A DNA stretch of 64,000 bases from Namhaeicola litoreus (lineage in GTDB: Bacteria > Bacteroidota > Bacteroidia > Flavobacteriales > Flavobacteriaceae), in the NCBI RefSeq assembly GCF_042679565.1, contig NZ_JBHTMY010000002.1, positions 1 through 64,000 of the forward strand, read 5' to 3'. A model generated the notes under the pieces. That model was not told where the DNA came from. It ran no database searches and was given only the letters and a program-made list of their open reading frames with translations. Each line of letters starts with the position of its first letter. Position 1 is the stretch's first letter. The translations under genes were made by a program, and so were the position numbers. Below, piece by piece: positions 35,022 to 43,328 of this stretch.

Positions 35022-35912
35022 ATGATGAAAAAACTGACCAAAGAAGATATTAGCCAAGAAGTATTTGATCTCTACGATGATTATGCACACAATAAACTCG
35101 ATAGAAGACAATTTATAGAAAAACTATCCCTTTATGCGATCGGCGGAGTAACGGTTGCTTCCTTGCTCGGTTTTATGATGCCAAAATATGCAGAATCTGT
35201 CTTAATTAAGTCCAATGATCCTCGTTTAAAATCTGAATTCATCAAGTATAATTCTCCAAAGGGAGGAGGTGAAATCAAAGGGTTATTATCTCAACCGGCA
35301 GATGCGAAAGTTAAATTACCGGGGATAGTGGTGGTTCATGAAAACCGAGGTCTCAATCCCTACATAGAAGATGTAGGAAGAAGGGCAGCATTAGAAGGAT
35401 TTATCAGCTTAGCCCCGGACGCTCTTTCTCCACTAGGGGGATATCCGGGAAACGATGACGAGGGAAGGGAGATGCAAAGGAAAAGAGACAGAAATGAGAT
35501 GTTAGAAGATTTTATTGCGGCTTATATCTATTTACAAAATCATCCAGATTGCAATGGGAAAATTGGCGTAGTTGGTTTCTGTTTTGGAGGATGGATCTCG
35601 AATATGATGGCAGTTAAAATTCCAACATTAGGCGCAGCAGTACCTTTTTATGGCGGTCAGCCAACAGCCGAAGAAACTGCACAAATAAAAGCACCACTGA
35701 TGTTGCAGTATGCAGGTTTAGACACCCGCGTCAATGAAGGCTGGCCTGCTTACGAAACCGCTTTAAAAGAAAATAACGTAGAATATACCGCCTTTATTTA
35801 TCCGGAGGTAAACCATGGTTTTCACAACAATACAACACCGAGATATGATAAAGATGCGGCGGACCTGGCTTGGAGTCGAACCATAGAATTCTTTAAAAAG
35901 AAATTAGGGTAA
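35022..35912 (+). CDS. Dienelactone hydrolase family protein, probably exported
   Basis: This 296-residue alpha/beta hydrolase has a Cys nucleophile, C187 in GFCFGG, with D234 (GLDTRV) and H265 (VNHGFH) completing the triad and E107 (HENRG) as the carboxylate partner. An N-terminal extension has DRRQFIEKLS followed by a hydrophobic stretch (residues 28-52), which looks like a twin-arginine signal or membrane anchor. The natural substrate is unknown; members cleave lactones and esters. The 3' end overlaps the convergent UDG-like gene by 9 bp. Confidence 0.85.
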   Translation: MMKKLTKEDISQEVFDLYDDYAHNKLDRRQFIEKLSLYAIGGVTVASLLGFMMPKYAESVLIKSNDPRLKSEFIKYNSPKGGGEIKGLLSQPADAKVKLPGIVVVHENRGLNPYIEDVGRRAALEGFISLAPDALSPLGGYPGNDDEGREMQRKRDRNEMLEDFIAAYIYLQNHPDCNGKIGVVGFCFGGWISNMMAVKIPTLGAAVPFYGGQPTAEETAQIKAPLMLQYAGLDTRVNEGWPAYETALKENNVEYTAFIYPEVNHGFHNNTTPRYDKDAADLAWSRTIEFFKKKLG

Positions 35913-36563
35913 AAAAACTAGTTTGTATTGCGCGATCCTAAAATCCATCACAGAATAATTAGGATCATTTGATTTTTTCAGTTTATACAAAAATGTATTT
36001 CCTATGGCTCTATTGGCGGCGCTCGATGGAGAAATGAGCATGTAGGCTTTTATTTTACGTTGATTTATTGAGAATTCTAAAGTTTTGATGGAATTTTCAG
36101 TCAGAATTGAAACGGGAATATTATGACTTTGAAGATGTTTTTTTAGCAAATACCCGGGTCCGTTAAGAGACATTCCTCCCATTAATAGCAACCTATTGAT
36201 CGAGGTGTTTTCTTCTAAAACTTGCACTAAATTGCGCAATTTAATGTTTTTCATTCCCAGATCCGAAGCATCTATTTTTTCCCTTTCACAAGAATCTACG
36301 ATATCACAAATGCCCATTCTATTTTTCTGTAAGAATGATTTTCGCTGGTAAATGGCGCTCTCGTTATTTTCAAACGACAATTCCAAGTGAAATATCTCAT
36401 TTAGAATTGGCCAAAGTAAACCGTATTTACTTCCGTAGCAAAAGTCCACATCATCTTCAAAAAGTTGGCCCACAGAAAACCGATATGGTGGCAATGTACC
36501 AACAATTAAACTATCTGTGTGAATGGGTAGAAAAACAGGATAAGGATGTCGATGAAAAATCAC
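35904..36563 (-). CDS. Uracil-DNA-glycosylase-superfamily-like protein
   Basis: This 219-residue protein starts with a segment like motif 1 of the UDG superfamily: SLIVGTLPPYRFS, then DVDFCYGSKYGLLWPIL, comparable to the G-T-x-P...Y-G-x3-N-x-F/L-W pattern of MUG or hypoxanthine glycosylases. The YKLV segment near the end is unassigned. Key catalytic Asn or Asp positions are not clear by eye. It could repair deaminated bases or be a catalytically changed relative. It is monocistronic and divergent from pgk. Confidence 0.5.
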   Translation of the reverse strand: MIFHRHPYPVFLPIHTDSLIVGTLPPYRFSVGQLFEDDVDFCYGSKYGLLWPILNEIFHLELSFENNESAIYQRKSFLQKNRMGICDIVDSCEREKIDASDLGMKNIKLRNLVQVLEENTSINRLLLMGGMSLNGPGYLLKKHLQSHNIPVSILTENSIKTLEFSINQRKIKAYMLISPSSAANRAIGNTFLYKLKKSNDPNYSVMDFRIAQYKLVFLP

Positions 36564-36672
36564 GATGTTTAAATAAACGTTTACATTTAAAAATTAACAA
36601 GATAAGTAGAAAAAATTGAAGGAAACTATTGAATTAACTGATTTTTCTCAGCGATGAGGCTTCAATTTTTGT

Positions 36673-36680
36673 TACATTTG
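36673..36680 (+). promoter_or_regulatory. -7 element (TACATTTG) upstream of pgk
   Basis: TACATTTG matches TAnnTTTG and ends 19 bp before the pgk ATG. Confidence 0.55.
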
Positions 36681-36699
36681 TATTCCTAATTTTTAAAAG

Positions 36700-37887
36700 A
36701 TGAAAACACTCGACAGCATAAATTTCGAAAACAAAAAAGCACTTATTCGCGTAGATTTTAACGTTCCTTTAGATGAAAATTTTAAAGTGACAGATGCAAC
36801 CAGAATAGAAGCCGCCAAACCAACTATCATTAAGGTTTTAGAAGATGGCGGAAGTGTCATTTTAATGACGCATTTGGGCAGACCTAAAGGTAAAGACGAA
36901 AATTTTTCTTTGAAACACATACTTGGAAAAGTATCAGAAATCATTGGTGTAAAAGTGAAGTTTGCAACAGATTGCATTGGCCAACCGGCAGAAACAGCTG
37001 CAGCCAACCTGCAAAATGGTGAAGTATTACTATTAGAGAATGTGCGTTTCTACAAAGAAGAAGAAGCAGGAGATGTGAATTTTGCGAAGAAATTGGCTGC
37101 CCTGGGTGATGCGTATGTCAATGATGCTTTTGGAACAGCACACCGTGCCCATGCTTCTACCACTATTGTTGCTCAATTTTTTCCTGACGCAAAGTGTTTT
37201 GGCTATTTAATGGCCAGAGAGATTGACGCCTTAAATACAGTTTTGAACAGTGATAAAAAACCTGTTACCGCTATTATTGGTGGGGCAAAAGTCTCTTCCA
37301 AAATTGATGTCATGATGAACATCATGGAAAAAGTAGATAACATTATTATTGGCGGTGGAATGGCCTATACTTTTGTGAAAGCCCAAGGCGGCAAGATTGG
37401 CGAGTCTATTGTGGAAGATGATAAAATGGAAGTGGCATTGGATATTATTGAATTGGCGAAAAAAACCAAAACGAGATTACACTTTCCTATTGATGTAATT
37501 GCTGCTGATGCTTTTAGCGAAGATGCCAAAACACAAGTTTGTCCAATTAACGATATTCCAGATGGATGGATGGGATTAGATGCCGGTCCTAAATCTAATG
37601 TCGGTTTTTCTTTTGTCATCGCCGATTCTAAAACGATTTTATGGAATGGTCCGGTAGGCGTTTTTGAAATGGATAAGTTTGCCAAAGGAACCATTGAATT
37701 AGGTAATGCCATTGCAGACGCAACCGAGGAAGGAGCTTTTTCTTTGGTAGGCGGGGGCGATTCTGTAGCAGCTGTAAAGAAATTTGGTTTTGAAGATAAA
37801 GTGAGCTATGTTTCTACCGGTGGTGGAGCCATGTTAGAAATGTTGGAAGGAAAAACGCTTCCGGGAATTCAAGCCATTTTAGATTAA
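36700..37887 (+). CDS. pgk: Phosphoglycerate kinase
   Basis: Pgk transfers phosphate from 1,3-bisphosphoglycerate to ADP in glycolysis, in reverse in gluconeogenesis. The 395-residue chain has the N-terminal RVDFNVPLDE and substrate-binding LMTHLGRPKG, the hinge region GGAKVSSKIDVM near residue 195, and the nucleotide motif GGGDSVAAVKKFG near residue 350. Length is standard for bacteria. It is single-gene, with a promoter just upstream and a strong terminator downstream. Confidence 0.97.
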   Translation: MKTLDSINFENKKALIRVDFNVPLDENFKVTDATRIEAAKPTIIKVLEDGGSVILMTHLGRPKGKDENFSLKHILGKVSEIIGVKVKFATDCIGQPAETAAANLQNGEVLLLENVRFYKEEEAGDVNFAKKLAALGDAYVNDAFGTAHRAHASTTIVAQFFPDAKCFGYLMAREIDALNTVLNSDKKPVTAIIGGAKVSSKIDVMMNIMEKVDNIIIGGGMAYTFVKAQGGKIGESIVEDDKMEVALDIIELAKKTKTRLHFPIDVIAADAFSEDAKTQVCPINDIPDGWMGLDAGPKSNVGFSFVIADSKTILWNGPVGVFEMDKFAKGTIELGNAIADATEEGAFSLVGGGDSVAAVKKFGFEDKVSYVSTGGGAMLEMLEGKTLPGIQAILD

Positions 37888-37919
37888 ACACTTAGACTGT
37901 TAATAAATATAATTCTTAT

Positions 37920-37946
37920 GAAAATTCCGGTTCTTCCGGAATTTTC
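37920..37946 (+). terminator. Terminator after pgk
   Basis: The stem GAAAATTCCGG/CCGGAATTTTC with a 5-nt loop is followed by a T-run. Confidence 0.88.
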
Positions 37947-37970
37947 CTTTTTCAAGGTAATCATGTTTTG

Positions 37971-37978
37971 TATTTTTG
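37971..37978 (+). promoter_or_regulatory. -7 element (TATTTTTG) of the aldo/keto reductase gene
   Basis: TATTTTTG matches TAnnTTTG and ends 18 bp before the ATG at 37997. Confidence 0.5.
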
Positions 37979-37996
37979 TTCCCAAAATTCTTTATC

Positions 37997-39037
37997 ATGA
38001 AATATAGTTTTATCCCAAATACAAATATCGAAGTTAGTAAGATCTGTTTAGGCACTATGACTTACGGACAACAGAATACTGAAGCGGAAGCACATGAGCA
38101 ACTGAACTATGCGGTTGAAAGAGGTGTCAATTTTATAGATACTGCCGAAATGTATTCTATCCCAGGCAAAAAAGAAACTCAGGGAAGTACAGAAAGATAT
38201 ATCGGTTCATGGTTAAAGGATCAAAAAAGAGAAAATCTGGTTGTGGCAACCAAAATTACAGGACCTAACATTCCATACTTTAGCTACATCAGAGATGATA
38301 TGAGGTATACTAAAAAGAATTTACAGGAAGCTTTGCACAATAATTTAAAAAGACTGCAAACTGATTATGTAGATATCTATCAATTGCATTGGCCGGAAAG
38401 AAATGTAAATATGTTTGGGCAAAGGAACTACAAACACAACCCAAATGACCCCTGGAAAGAAAATTTTAAGGAAGTTATCGAAATTTTAGATGGGTTTGTA
38501 AAAGAAGGCAAAATAAGACATTATGGTGTTTCGAACGAAACGCCCTATGGTGTAATGAAACAACTTCAAACCAGCGAAAAATATGAGCTGACAAGATGTA
38601 AGACCATTCAAAATTCTTATTCTTTGCTCAACCGGATATTTGAAATTCATTTGGCCGAAATAAGTATGCGCGAAAATGTTGGTCTTCTCGCCTATTCTCC
38701 ATTGGCTTTTGGTGTGCTTACCGGTAAATATTTAAATGGTCAGAAGCCTGAAGGTTCCAGATTAAAATTATTTCCTCAATATGCCCGATATAGCAATCCT
38801 CAAGCAACAGAACAAACCAAAGCGTATAAGAAATTGGCAGATAAATTAGGCATCAGTCTCACCCACTTGAGTTTGGCCTTTGTGAATCAGCAGCCTTTTG
38901 TTACCGGGAATATTATCGGCGCTACAACCATGGAACAATTGAAGGAAAATATAGACAGTATTAATGTAGAACTGAGTACGGAAACTTTAAAAGAGATTGA
39001 TCGAATTCAGGAATTGAGTCCGAATCCAGCACCATAA
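37997..39037 (+). CDS. Aldo/keto reductase (Tas-like)
   Basis: This 346-residue NADPH-dependent oxidoreductase has the TIM-barrel AKR motifs: CLGTMTYGQQNT near residue 20, the catalytic region with DTAEMYSIP (Asp/Tyr near residues 45-51), and KTIQNSYSLLNR near residue 195. The cofactor motif near the end includes GATTMEQLKENIDS. The resemblance to the Tas/YghZ branch suggests action on aldehydes, with the physiological substrate unknown. The ATG at 37997 was selected over an ATG at 37976, which overlaps the promoter. Confidence 0.88.
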   Translation: MKYSFIPNTNIEVSKICLGTMTYGQQNTEAEAHEQLNYAVERGVNFIDTAEMYSIPGKKETQGSTERYIGSWLKDQKRENLVVATKITGPNIPYFSYIRDDMRYTKKNLQEALHNNLKRLQTDYVDIYQLHWPERNVNMFGQRNYKHNPNDPWKENFKEVIEILDGFVKEGKIRHYGVSNETPYGVMKQLQTSEKYELTRCKTIQNSYSLLNRIFEIHLAEISMRENVGLLAYSPLAFGVLTGKYLNGQKPEGSRLKLFPQYARYSNPQATEQTKAYKKLADKLGISLTHLSLAFVNQQPFVTGNIIGATTMEQLKENIDSINVELSTETLKEIDRIQELSPNPAP

Positions 39038-39071
39038 ATTTATTCTTTTTCTAGTAAAAATAGATCCGACA

Positions 39072-39184
39072 ATTGAGATACCTATGTCAATTTTTTGAGA
39101 TACCTATGTCAAATATTTGAGAAAGGTATGTCACTTTTTTGAGATAGGTATCTCAAATTCCTGACATACTTACCAAAAATTAAA
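39072..39184. repeat. 22-bp-period inverted repeat array between convergent genes
   Basis: Four imperfect units of exactly 22 bp begin at 39075, 39097, 39119 and 39141, with a decayed fifth at 39163. The shared core is GAGATAnnTATsTCA, centre CC in units 1-2 and GG in units 3-4. Units 1-2 are the inverse complement of units 3-4, centred on AAATATTT (about 39111-39118), so the whole block could fold into one long hairpin. It lies between the stops of the aldo/keto reductase and trpS genes. Confidence 0.8.
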
Positions 39185-39211
39185 CCGTAATATTTTTGAA
39201 TTGAAAATAGT

Positions 39212-40180
39212 TTAATAACCTAACTTTGTTCTCACCCTCGATAGCACTCCATCAGCAACTACGTGAGCTTTTTTTGCACCGATAGCCAGCGCTTTGTCGA
39301 TTTCTGAAAGGTTACTCATATAATAAATATATTTTTCTCTTTCAGCAGAGAACTTCTCGATCAGCAATTCAAATAAAGCTTGTTTGGCATGACCGTAGCC
39401 ATAATTTCCAGCGAGGTATTTAGTCCTCATTTCGTTCGTTTGCTCCTCTGTAGCCACCAATTTATACAAAGCGAATAAATTACAAGTATCCGGATTTTTT
39501 GGATCTTCCAGTGGCGTAGAGTCTGTTTTGATCTGCATGATCTGTTTGCGCAATTGTTTATCCGGTAAAAAAATATCGATGATGTTCCCCTTGGATTTGC
39601 TCATTTTTTCTCCATCTGTACCAGGAACGTACATGGTGCTTTCCTGAACTTTAGCAGCAGGCAGAACAAGTGTTTCTCCCATTTGATGATTAAATCTGCT
39701 AGCCACATCGCGAGCCATTTCCAAATGTTGTAACTGATCCTTTCCAACAGGAACTACATCGGCATCGTAAATTAGAATATCTGCTGCCATCAGCATAGGA
39801 TAAGTAAATAAACCAGCATTTACATCCTCTAATCTGTCTGCTTTATCTTTAAAACTATGGGCAAGTGTCAATCTTTGATAGGGATAAAAACAACTCAAAT
39901 ACCAGGTCAATTCTGTAACCTGCGGCACATCGCTTTGTCTGTAGAAAACAGTTTTGTTTACATCCAATCCAAAAGCGAGCCAAGTGGCAGCTGTACTATA
40001 GGTATTGGCTCTTAAAGTTTTAGCATCTTTAATTTGCGTAAGGCTATGCATATCAGCAATAAACAAAAACGACTCTTGATCGGCATTCTTTGCCATTTCA
40101 ATTGCAGGTATGATAGCTCCTAATAAATTTCCCAAATGCGGAGTTCCTGTACTTTGAACTCCTGTTAAAATTCTTGCCAT
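39212..40180 (-). CDS. trpS: Tryptophan--tRNA ligase
   Basis: This 322-residue class I aminoacyl-tRNA synthetase charges tRNA-Trp. It has the HIGH-type motif TGTPHLGNLLGA near residue 11 and the KMSKS loop GEKMSKSKGN near residue 192. The tryptophan pocket motif DADVVPVGKDQLQHLEMARD is intact. Length matches bacterial TrpS. A promoter with TTG-N19-TATTTTTG is found upstream. It is convergent with the aldo/keto reductase gene, with the 22-bp repeat between them. Confidence 0.96.
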   Translation of the reverse strand: MARILTGVQSTGTPHLGNLLGAIIPAIEMAKNADQESFLFIADMHSLTQIKDAKTLRANTYSTAATWLAFGLDVNKTVFYRQSDVPQVTELTWYLSCFYPYQRLTLAHSFKDKADRLEDVNAGLFTYPMLMAADILIYDADVVPVGKDQLQHLEMARDVASRFNHQMGETLVLPAAKVQESTMYVPGTDGEKMSKSKGNIIDIFLPDKQLRKQIMQIKTDSTPLEDPKNPDTCNLFALYKLVATEEQTNEMRTKYLAGNYGYGHAKQALFELLIEKFSAEREKYIYYMSNLSEIDKALAIGAKKAHVVADGVLSRVRTKLGY

Positions 40181-40196
40181 ATCAAAGATTTAGGTG

Positions 40197-40226
40197 CAAA
40201 AATAAAGCGAATTTTTAGTTCTGCAA
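40197..40226 (-). promoter_or_regulatory. Promoter of trpS
   Basis: On the minus strand TTG (40226-40224), 19 bp, then TATTTTTG (40204-40197) fits the consensus and ends 16 bp before the start codon. Confidence 0.65.
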
Positions 40227-40262
40227 TGATAAATTCAAACGGATAATTAAACTATAATTTAC

Positions 40263-40290
40263 TTGGATATCACGAAATATTCTACCTTTG
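40263..40290 (+). promoter_or_regulatory. Promoter of the acyltransferase gene
   Basis: TTG (40263-40265), a 17 bp spacer and TACCTTTG (40283-40290) match the flavobacterial consensus. The -7 box ends only 6 bp before the chosen ATG, so the transcript may be almost leaderless. Confidence 0.6.
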
Positions 40291-40296
40291 GACGTG

Positions 40297-41031
40297 ATGA
40301 AATGGATCTACTATTTTTTCGTTTTGCTATGGAGAATTTGGTTTTACCTTTTATGGTTAGTGACCATTTTAGCTGCATTACCCGTTTTGATCATCGTTAT
40401 TTCAAGAGAGAAATGGTATCCCATATTTTTCAAAATTGCCAAATACTGGGCCAAAACAATTTTGTTCTTAATGGGTTTTAAACCAGTCATTACTTTCGAT
40501 CAAAAAATGGATCTCAATAAAAGTTATGTCTTTTGCCCAAATCACACATCAATAGTGGATATTTTGTTAATGCTTGTTATTTCGGATAATCCCTTTGTTT
40601 TCTTAGGAAAGAAAGAGCTTTCTAAAATACCTGTCTTTGGTTATATTTACAGAAAGACCTGCATCATGGTTGATCGAAATAACAAAACCAATACGAACAG
40701 TGCATTTACAGAAGCACAACAACGACTTGCCAACGGTTTAAGCGTCTGTATATTCCCTGAAGGAAAAGTTCCTGATGATGAATCAATCATTCTTGATAAG
40801 TTTAAATCTGGTGCATTTAGATTATCACAAGAATTTGAAATCCCAATTGTTCCTATTACTTTTTTCGATTGTAAAAAAAGGTTTTCTTATACCTTTTTTA
40901 GTGGAGGACCTGGGGTATTAAGAGCAAAAATTCATTCCTTTATTCAACCAAAAGGCAAAACGATAGAAGAACTTCAAGAGGAAACTTATGAGGTGATCTA
41001 TTCCTCCTTAAAAAATGATTTATCCGCCTAA
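40297..41031 (+). CDS. plsC: 1-acyl-sn-glycerol-3-phosphate acyltransferase
   Basis: PlsC adds the second acyl chain in phosphatidic acid synthesis at the inner membrane. The 244-residue protein starts with membrane-embedded helices (residues 1-60). The catalytic NHTSIVDILL (H-x4-D) lies near residue 84 and FPEGKVPDDE near residue 158, the glycerol-phosphate site. Start choice: the TTG at 40288 lies in the -7 element, so the ATG at 40297 (MKWIYYFF) is more likely; a GTG at 40294 is possible. Confidence 0.87.
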   Translation: MKWIYYFFVLLWRIWFYLLWLVTILAALPVLIIVISREKWYPIFFKIAKYWAKTILFLMGFKPVITFDQKMDLNKSYVFCPNHTSIVDILLMLVISDNPFVFLGKKELSKIPVFGYIYRKTCIMVDRNNKTNTNSAFTEAQQRLANGLSVCIFPEGKVPDDESIILDKFKSGAFRLSQEFEIPIVPITFFDCKKRFSYTFFSGGPGVLRAKIHSFIQPKGKTIEELQEETYEVIYSSLKNDLSA

Positions 41032-41054
41032 ATCAGACCAGAAATACACATGTT

Positions 41055-41708
41055 ATGACTAAAGACCCTAAATATTACGAACCAAAAGAGGAAAAACTAA
41101 ATGTTTTCACGCATGCTATTGGTCTTATTTTAAGCATTATTGCTTTTTTCTTGCTCATCAATTATGCCAGTGATAGGGGCTCTGTATGGCATATCAGTAG
41201 TTTCGCCATTTTCGGGGCAAGTCTGATCGTACTTTATTCAGCGTCAACCGCATATCATTACGTGAAACAGCCAGGGTTAAGAACCAAATTAAACATTTTA
41301 GATCATGCCGCTATTTATGTGCTCATTGCGGGAACCTATACCCCATTTTGCCTCACGGTCCTTCCCAAAAGAATTGGATGGACCCTGTTTATTGTTTCAT
41401 GGACGATAGCCCTTGTTGGAATTGTTTTCAAACTTTTTTATACCGGAAAATACGATAAGATCTCTACCATTGCCTATGTCTTGATGGGTTGGATCGTTAT
41501 ATTCGCCATTAAGCCACTGATAGAAAACCTACCTTTGAAAGGAGTTATCTGGCTTTTTGCAGGCGGCCTATTTTATACCATTGGAGCTATTTTATACAGT
41601 ATGAAAGCACTTCGATTTAACCATGCCATATTTCATGTATTCGTTTTGCTAGGAAGCTTTTGTCATTTTATGTCTATCTTTTTCTATGTACTTCCAGAAA
41701 AACACTAA
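41055..41708 (+). CDS. Hemolysin III family (PAQR-like) membrane protein
   Basis: This 217-residue protein has seven predicted membrane helices and the family features: N-terminal EEKLNVFTHAIGLIL, SASTAYHYV in the second helix, and FNHAIFHVFVLLGSFCHF near the end, with conserved histidines like those of the PAQR zinc site. The function in bacteria is unclear; some members are called hemolysin III, others are linked to membrane stress. It lies just 23 bp after plsC and may be co-transcribed with it. Confidence 0.85.
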   Translation: MTKDPKYYEPKEEKLNVFTHAIGLILSIIAFFLLINYASDRGSVWHISSFAIFGASLIVLYSASTAYHYVKQPGLRTKLNILDHAAIYVLIAGTYTPFCLTVLPKRIGWTLFIVSWTIALVGIVFKLFYTGKYDKISTIAYVLMGWIVIFAIKPLIENLPLKGVIWLFAGGLFYTIGAILYSMKALRFNHAIFHVFVLLGSFCHFMSIFFYVLPEKH

Positions 41709-42865
41709 ACTTTTGCTTCTTTTTGATGTAAAAGTCGAGTGAGTTGCATAGAAAGATCCAACAAAATAATTTTGGCGTTTCCGTTGCGCTCTATGTGGTA
41801 GATAGCTTCATTTAAAGCCTCATTAATACCAATAATATTGCCTCCATGCACAAAGGGTGCAAACTTCTTTATATGAAAATTCTTATCGGTGGGCTCATAA
41901 AAAACAAGAGATCCTGCTTTGTAATTTTCCATCAAAGCTTGTCTAAAAAATTGCAAACAATAGAGAAGAAATCTTTTCTGGGTTTCTCTTCCAGTCTTTG
42001 CAATTTCATCACTCCAACCGATTAGATCCTGGATAACCGCTGCATTACCTTTGGCCTTAAAAGCAGTTCTCACCCAAAAAATAAACCAATTTTCAAAGGT
42101 GAGATCATTTGCATCGTTGTGCAAAATATGAACTGCATTATTGTAATTACCATTAGAACGGTTAGCAATTTTTGCTGCTAAAAATTCATCTACCCCCTCT
42201 TTCTGCACCAAAGCTTGTTGTATATCAAAATCACTTAAAGATCTGAATTGAAGCAATTGACACCTTGATCTGATCGTGTTAATAATCTGTTCCTCTTCTT
42301 CAGCGATCAAAATAAACAGCGTATCTTTTGGGGGCTCTTCTATTAACTTTAATAATTTATTGCTGGCTGAGGTATTCATTTTCTCTGCCATCCAAATAAT
42401 CATAATCTTATACCCCCCCTCAAACGATTTAAGAGACAATTTTTTCACAATACTCTCCGCTTCATCAACACCAATCTGCCCTTGCTTATTTTCAATCCCT
42501 AACGTTTGATACCAGTTAAAAAGAGTTCCATAAGGAGATTTTAATACAAATTTTCGCCATTCTTCTAAAAACAGATCGCTAATCGGGTGGTCTTTTACTT
42601 TATCGGTTTTGTTTACAGGAAATACGAAATGAAGATCAGGATGAACCAGCTTATCGAATTTTACATGGCAAGCATGACAGCCAGATTCATCTTTTTGCGT
42701 TTTTGGATGACATAAAATATAGCGGGCATAAGCAACAGCAAGAGCCAAAGCGCCACTTCCGGAAGGAGCAACAAATAATTGGGCATGAGGAATTCTTCCA
42801 TTTTCTACTGATTGTATGAGATGGTTTTTGATATTCTGTTGCCCAATAATGTCCTTAAAATGCAT
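41705..42865 (-). CDS. holB: DNA polymerase III subunit delta'
   Basis: Delta' is a clamp-loader subunit. The 386-residue chain starts MHFKDIIGQQNIKNHL. Its P-loop is degenerate (APSGSGALALAVA, lacking the usual GK[ST]), as expected for delta', which does not hydrolyse ATP. The zinc site has Cys/His at ILCHPK and CHACH near residues 55-70. The SRC sensor motif RSRCQLLQF is near residue 208. The ATG at 42865 was preferred to one at 42892 that adds nine unconserved residues. It overlaps the hemolysin III gene by 4 bp at the 3' end. Confidence 0.87.
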   Translation of the reverse strand: MHFKDIIGQQNIKNHLIQSVENGRIPHAQLFVAPSGSGALALAVAYARYILCHPKTQKDESGCHACHVKFDKLVHPDLHFVFPVNKTDKVKDHPISDLFLEEWRKFVLKSPYGTLFNWYQTLGIENKQGQIGVDEAESIVKKLSLKSFEGGYKIMIIWMAEKMNTSASNKLLKLIEEPPKDTLFILIAEEEEQIINTIRSRCQLLQFRSLSDFDIQQALVQKEGVDEFLAAKIANRSNGNYNNAVHILHNDANDLTFENWFIFWVRTAFKAKGNAAVIQDLIGWSDEIAKTGRETQKRFLLYCLQFFRQALMENYKAGSLVFYEPTDKNFHIKKFAPFVHGGNIIGINEALNEAIYHIERNGNAKIILLDLSMQLTRLLHQKEAKV

Positions 42866-42955
42866 GCTGCAAAATAAACAAAAACAAGGCATTTTAGCAT
42901 AATTAATGAACTATTTATGAGAAAATATGTATTCAAAGGATTCGATAAAAAACAG

Positions 42956-42963
42956 TACTTTTG
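42956..42963 (+). promoter_or_regulatory. -7 element (TACTTTTG) upstream of ferredoxin gene
   Basis: TACTTTTG matches TAnnTTTG and precedes the ferredoxin ATG by 43 bp. Confidence 0.45.
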
Positions 42964-43006
42964 CCGAAAATCAAAACAATTCAATCTCGCTTATAACATT
43001 TGAAGA

Positions 43007-43237
43007 ATGGTCATTATCACACTGCAACGAAATAAATGTATCGGCTGTAACTATTGTGTGGAATTGGCTCCAAAACAGTTTCAAATGTCGAAGAAAGATG
43101 GGAAATCGGTATTGTTGCACGCGCAGGAAAAAAAAGGTTTTCATACCCTAAAATCTCCTGATCAATCAATTTACGAAGACAACATCAAAGCCAAAGAGGC
43201 TTGTCCGGTAAAAATCATTAGTGTGAAACTAACTTAA
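43007..43237 (+). CDS. Small single-cluster ferredoxin
   Basis: This 76-residue protein has NKCIGCNYCVELAP (Cys11, Cys14, Cys17), and a fourth cysteine in EACPVKII near residue 64. One [4Fe-4S] cluster is expected. The second half has no second cluster motif. It resembles ferredoxins of the Fer4_13/Fer4_15 type. It likely carries electrons for a redox enzyme coded elsewhere. Genes upstream and downstream give no clear partner. Confidence 0.8.
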   Translation: MVIITLQRNKCIGCNYCVELAPKQFQMSKKDGKSVLLHAQEKKGFHTLKSPDQSIYEDNIKAKEACPVKIISVKLT

Positions 43238-43274
43238 GTATTTCACTTTAGGTGAGATTGAGTATATTTACCTT

Positions 43275-43282
43275 TAATTTTG
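43275..43282 (+). promoter_or_regulatory. -7 element (TAATTTTG) upstream of ricT
   Basis: TAATTTTG matches TAnnTTTG and lies 46 bp before the ricT start. It probably drives the five-gene ricT-xth operon. Confidence 0.4.
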
Positions 43283-43328
43283 GAAAAAGCCCATGAGGTT
43301 TTTTACCTTAGCAAAAAAATGAAATTAT

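Noticed and set aside
42927..43151. Plus-strand ORF of 74 codons before the ferredoxin
   Set aside because: Overlaps the ferredoxin in another frame and contains its -7 element; no conserved features.
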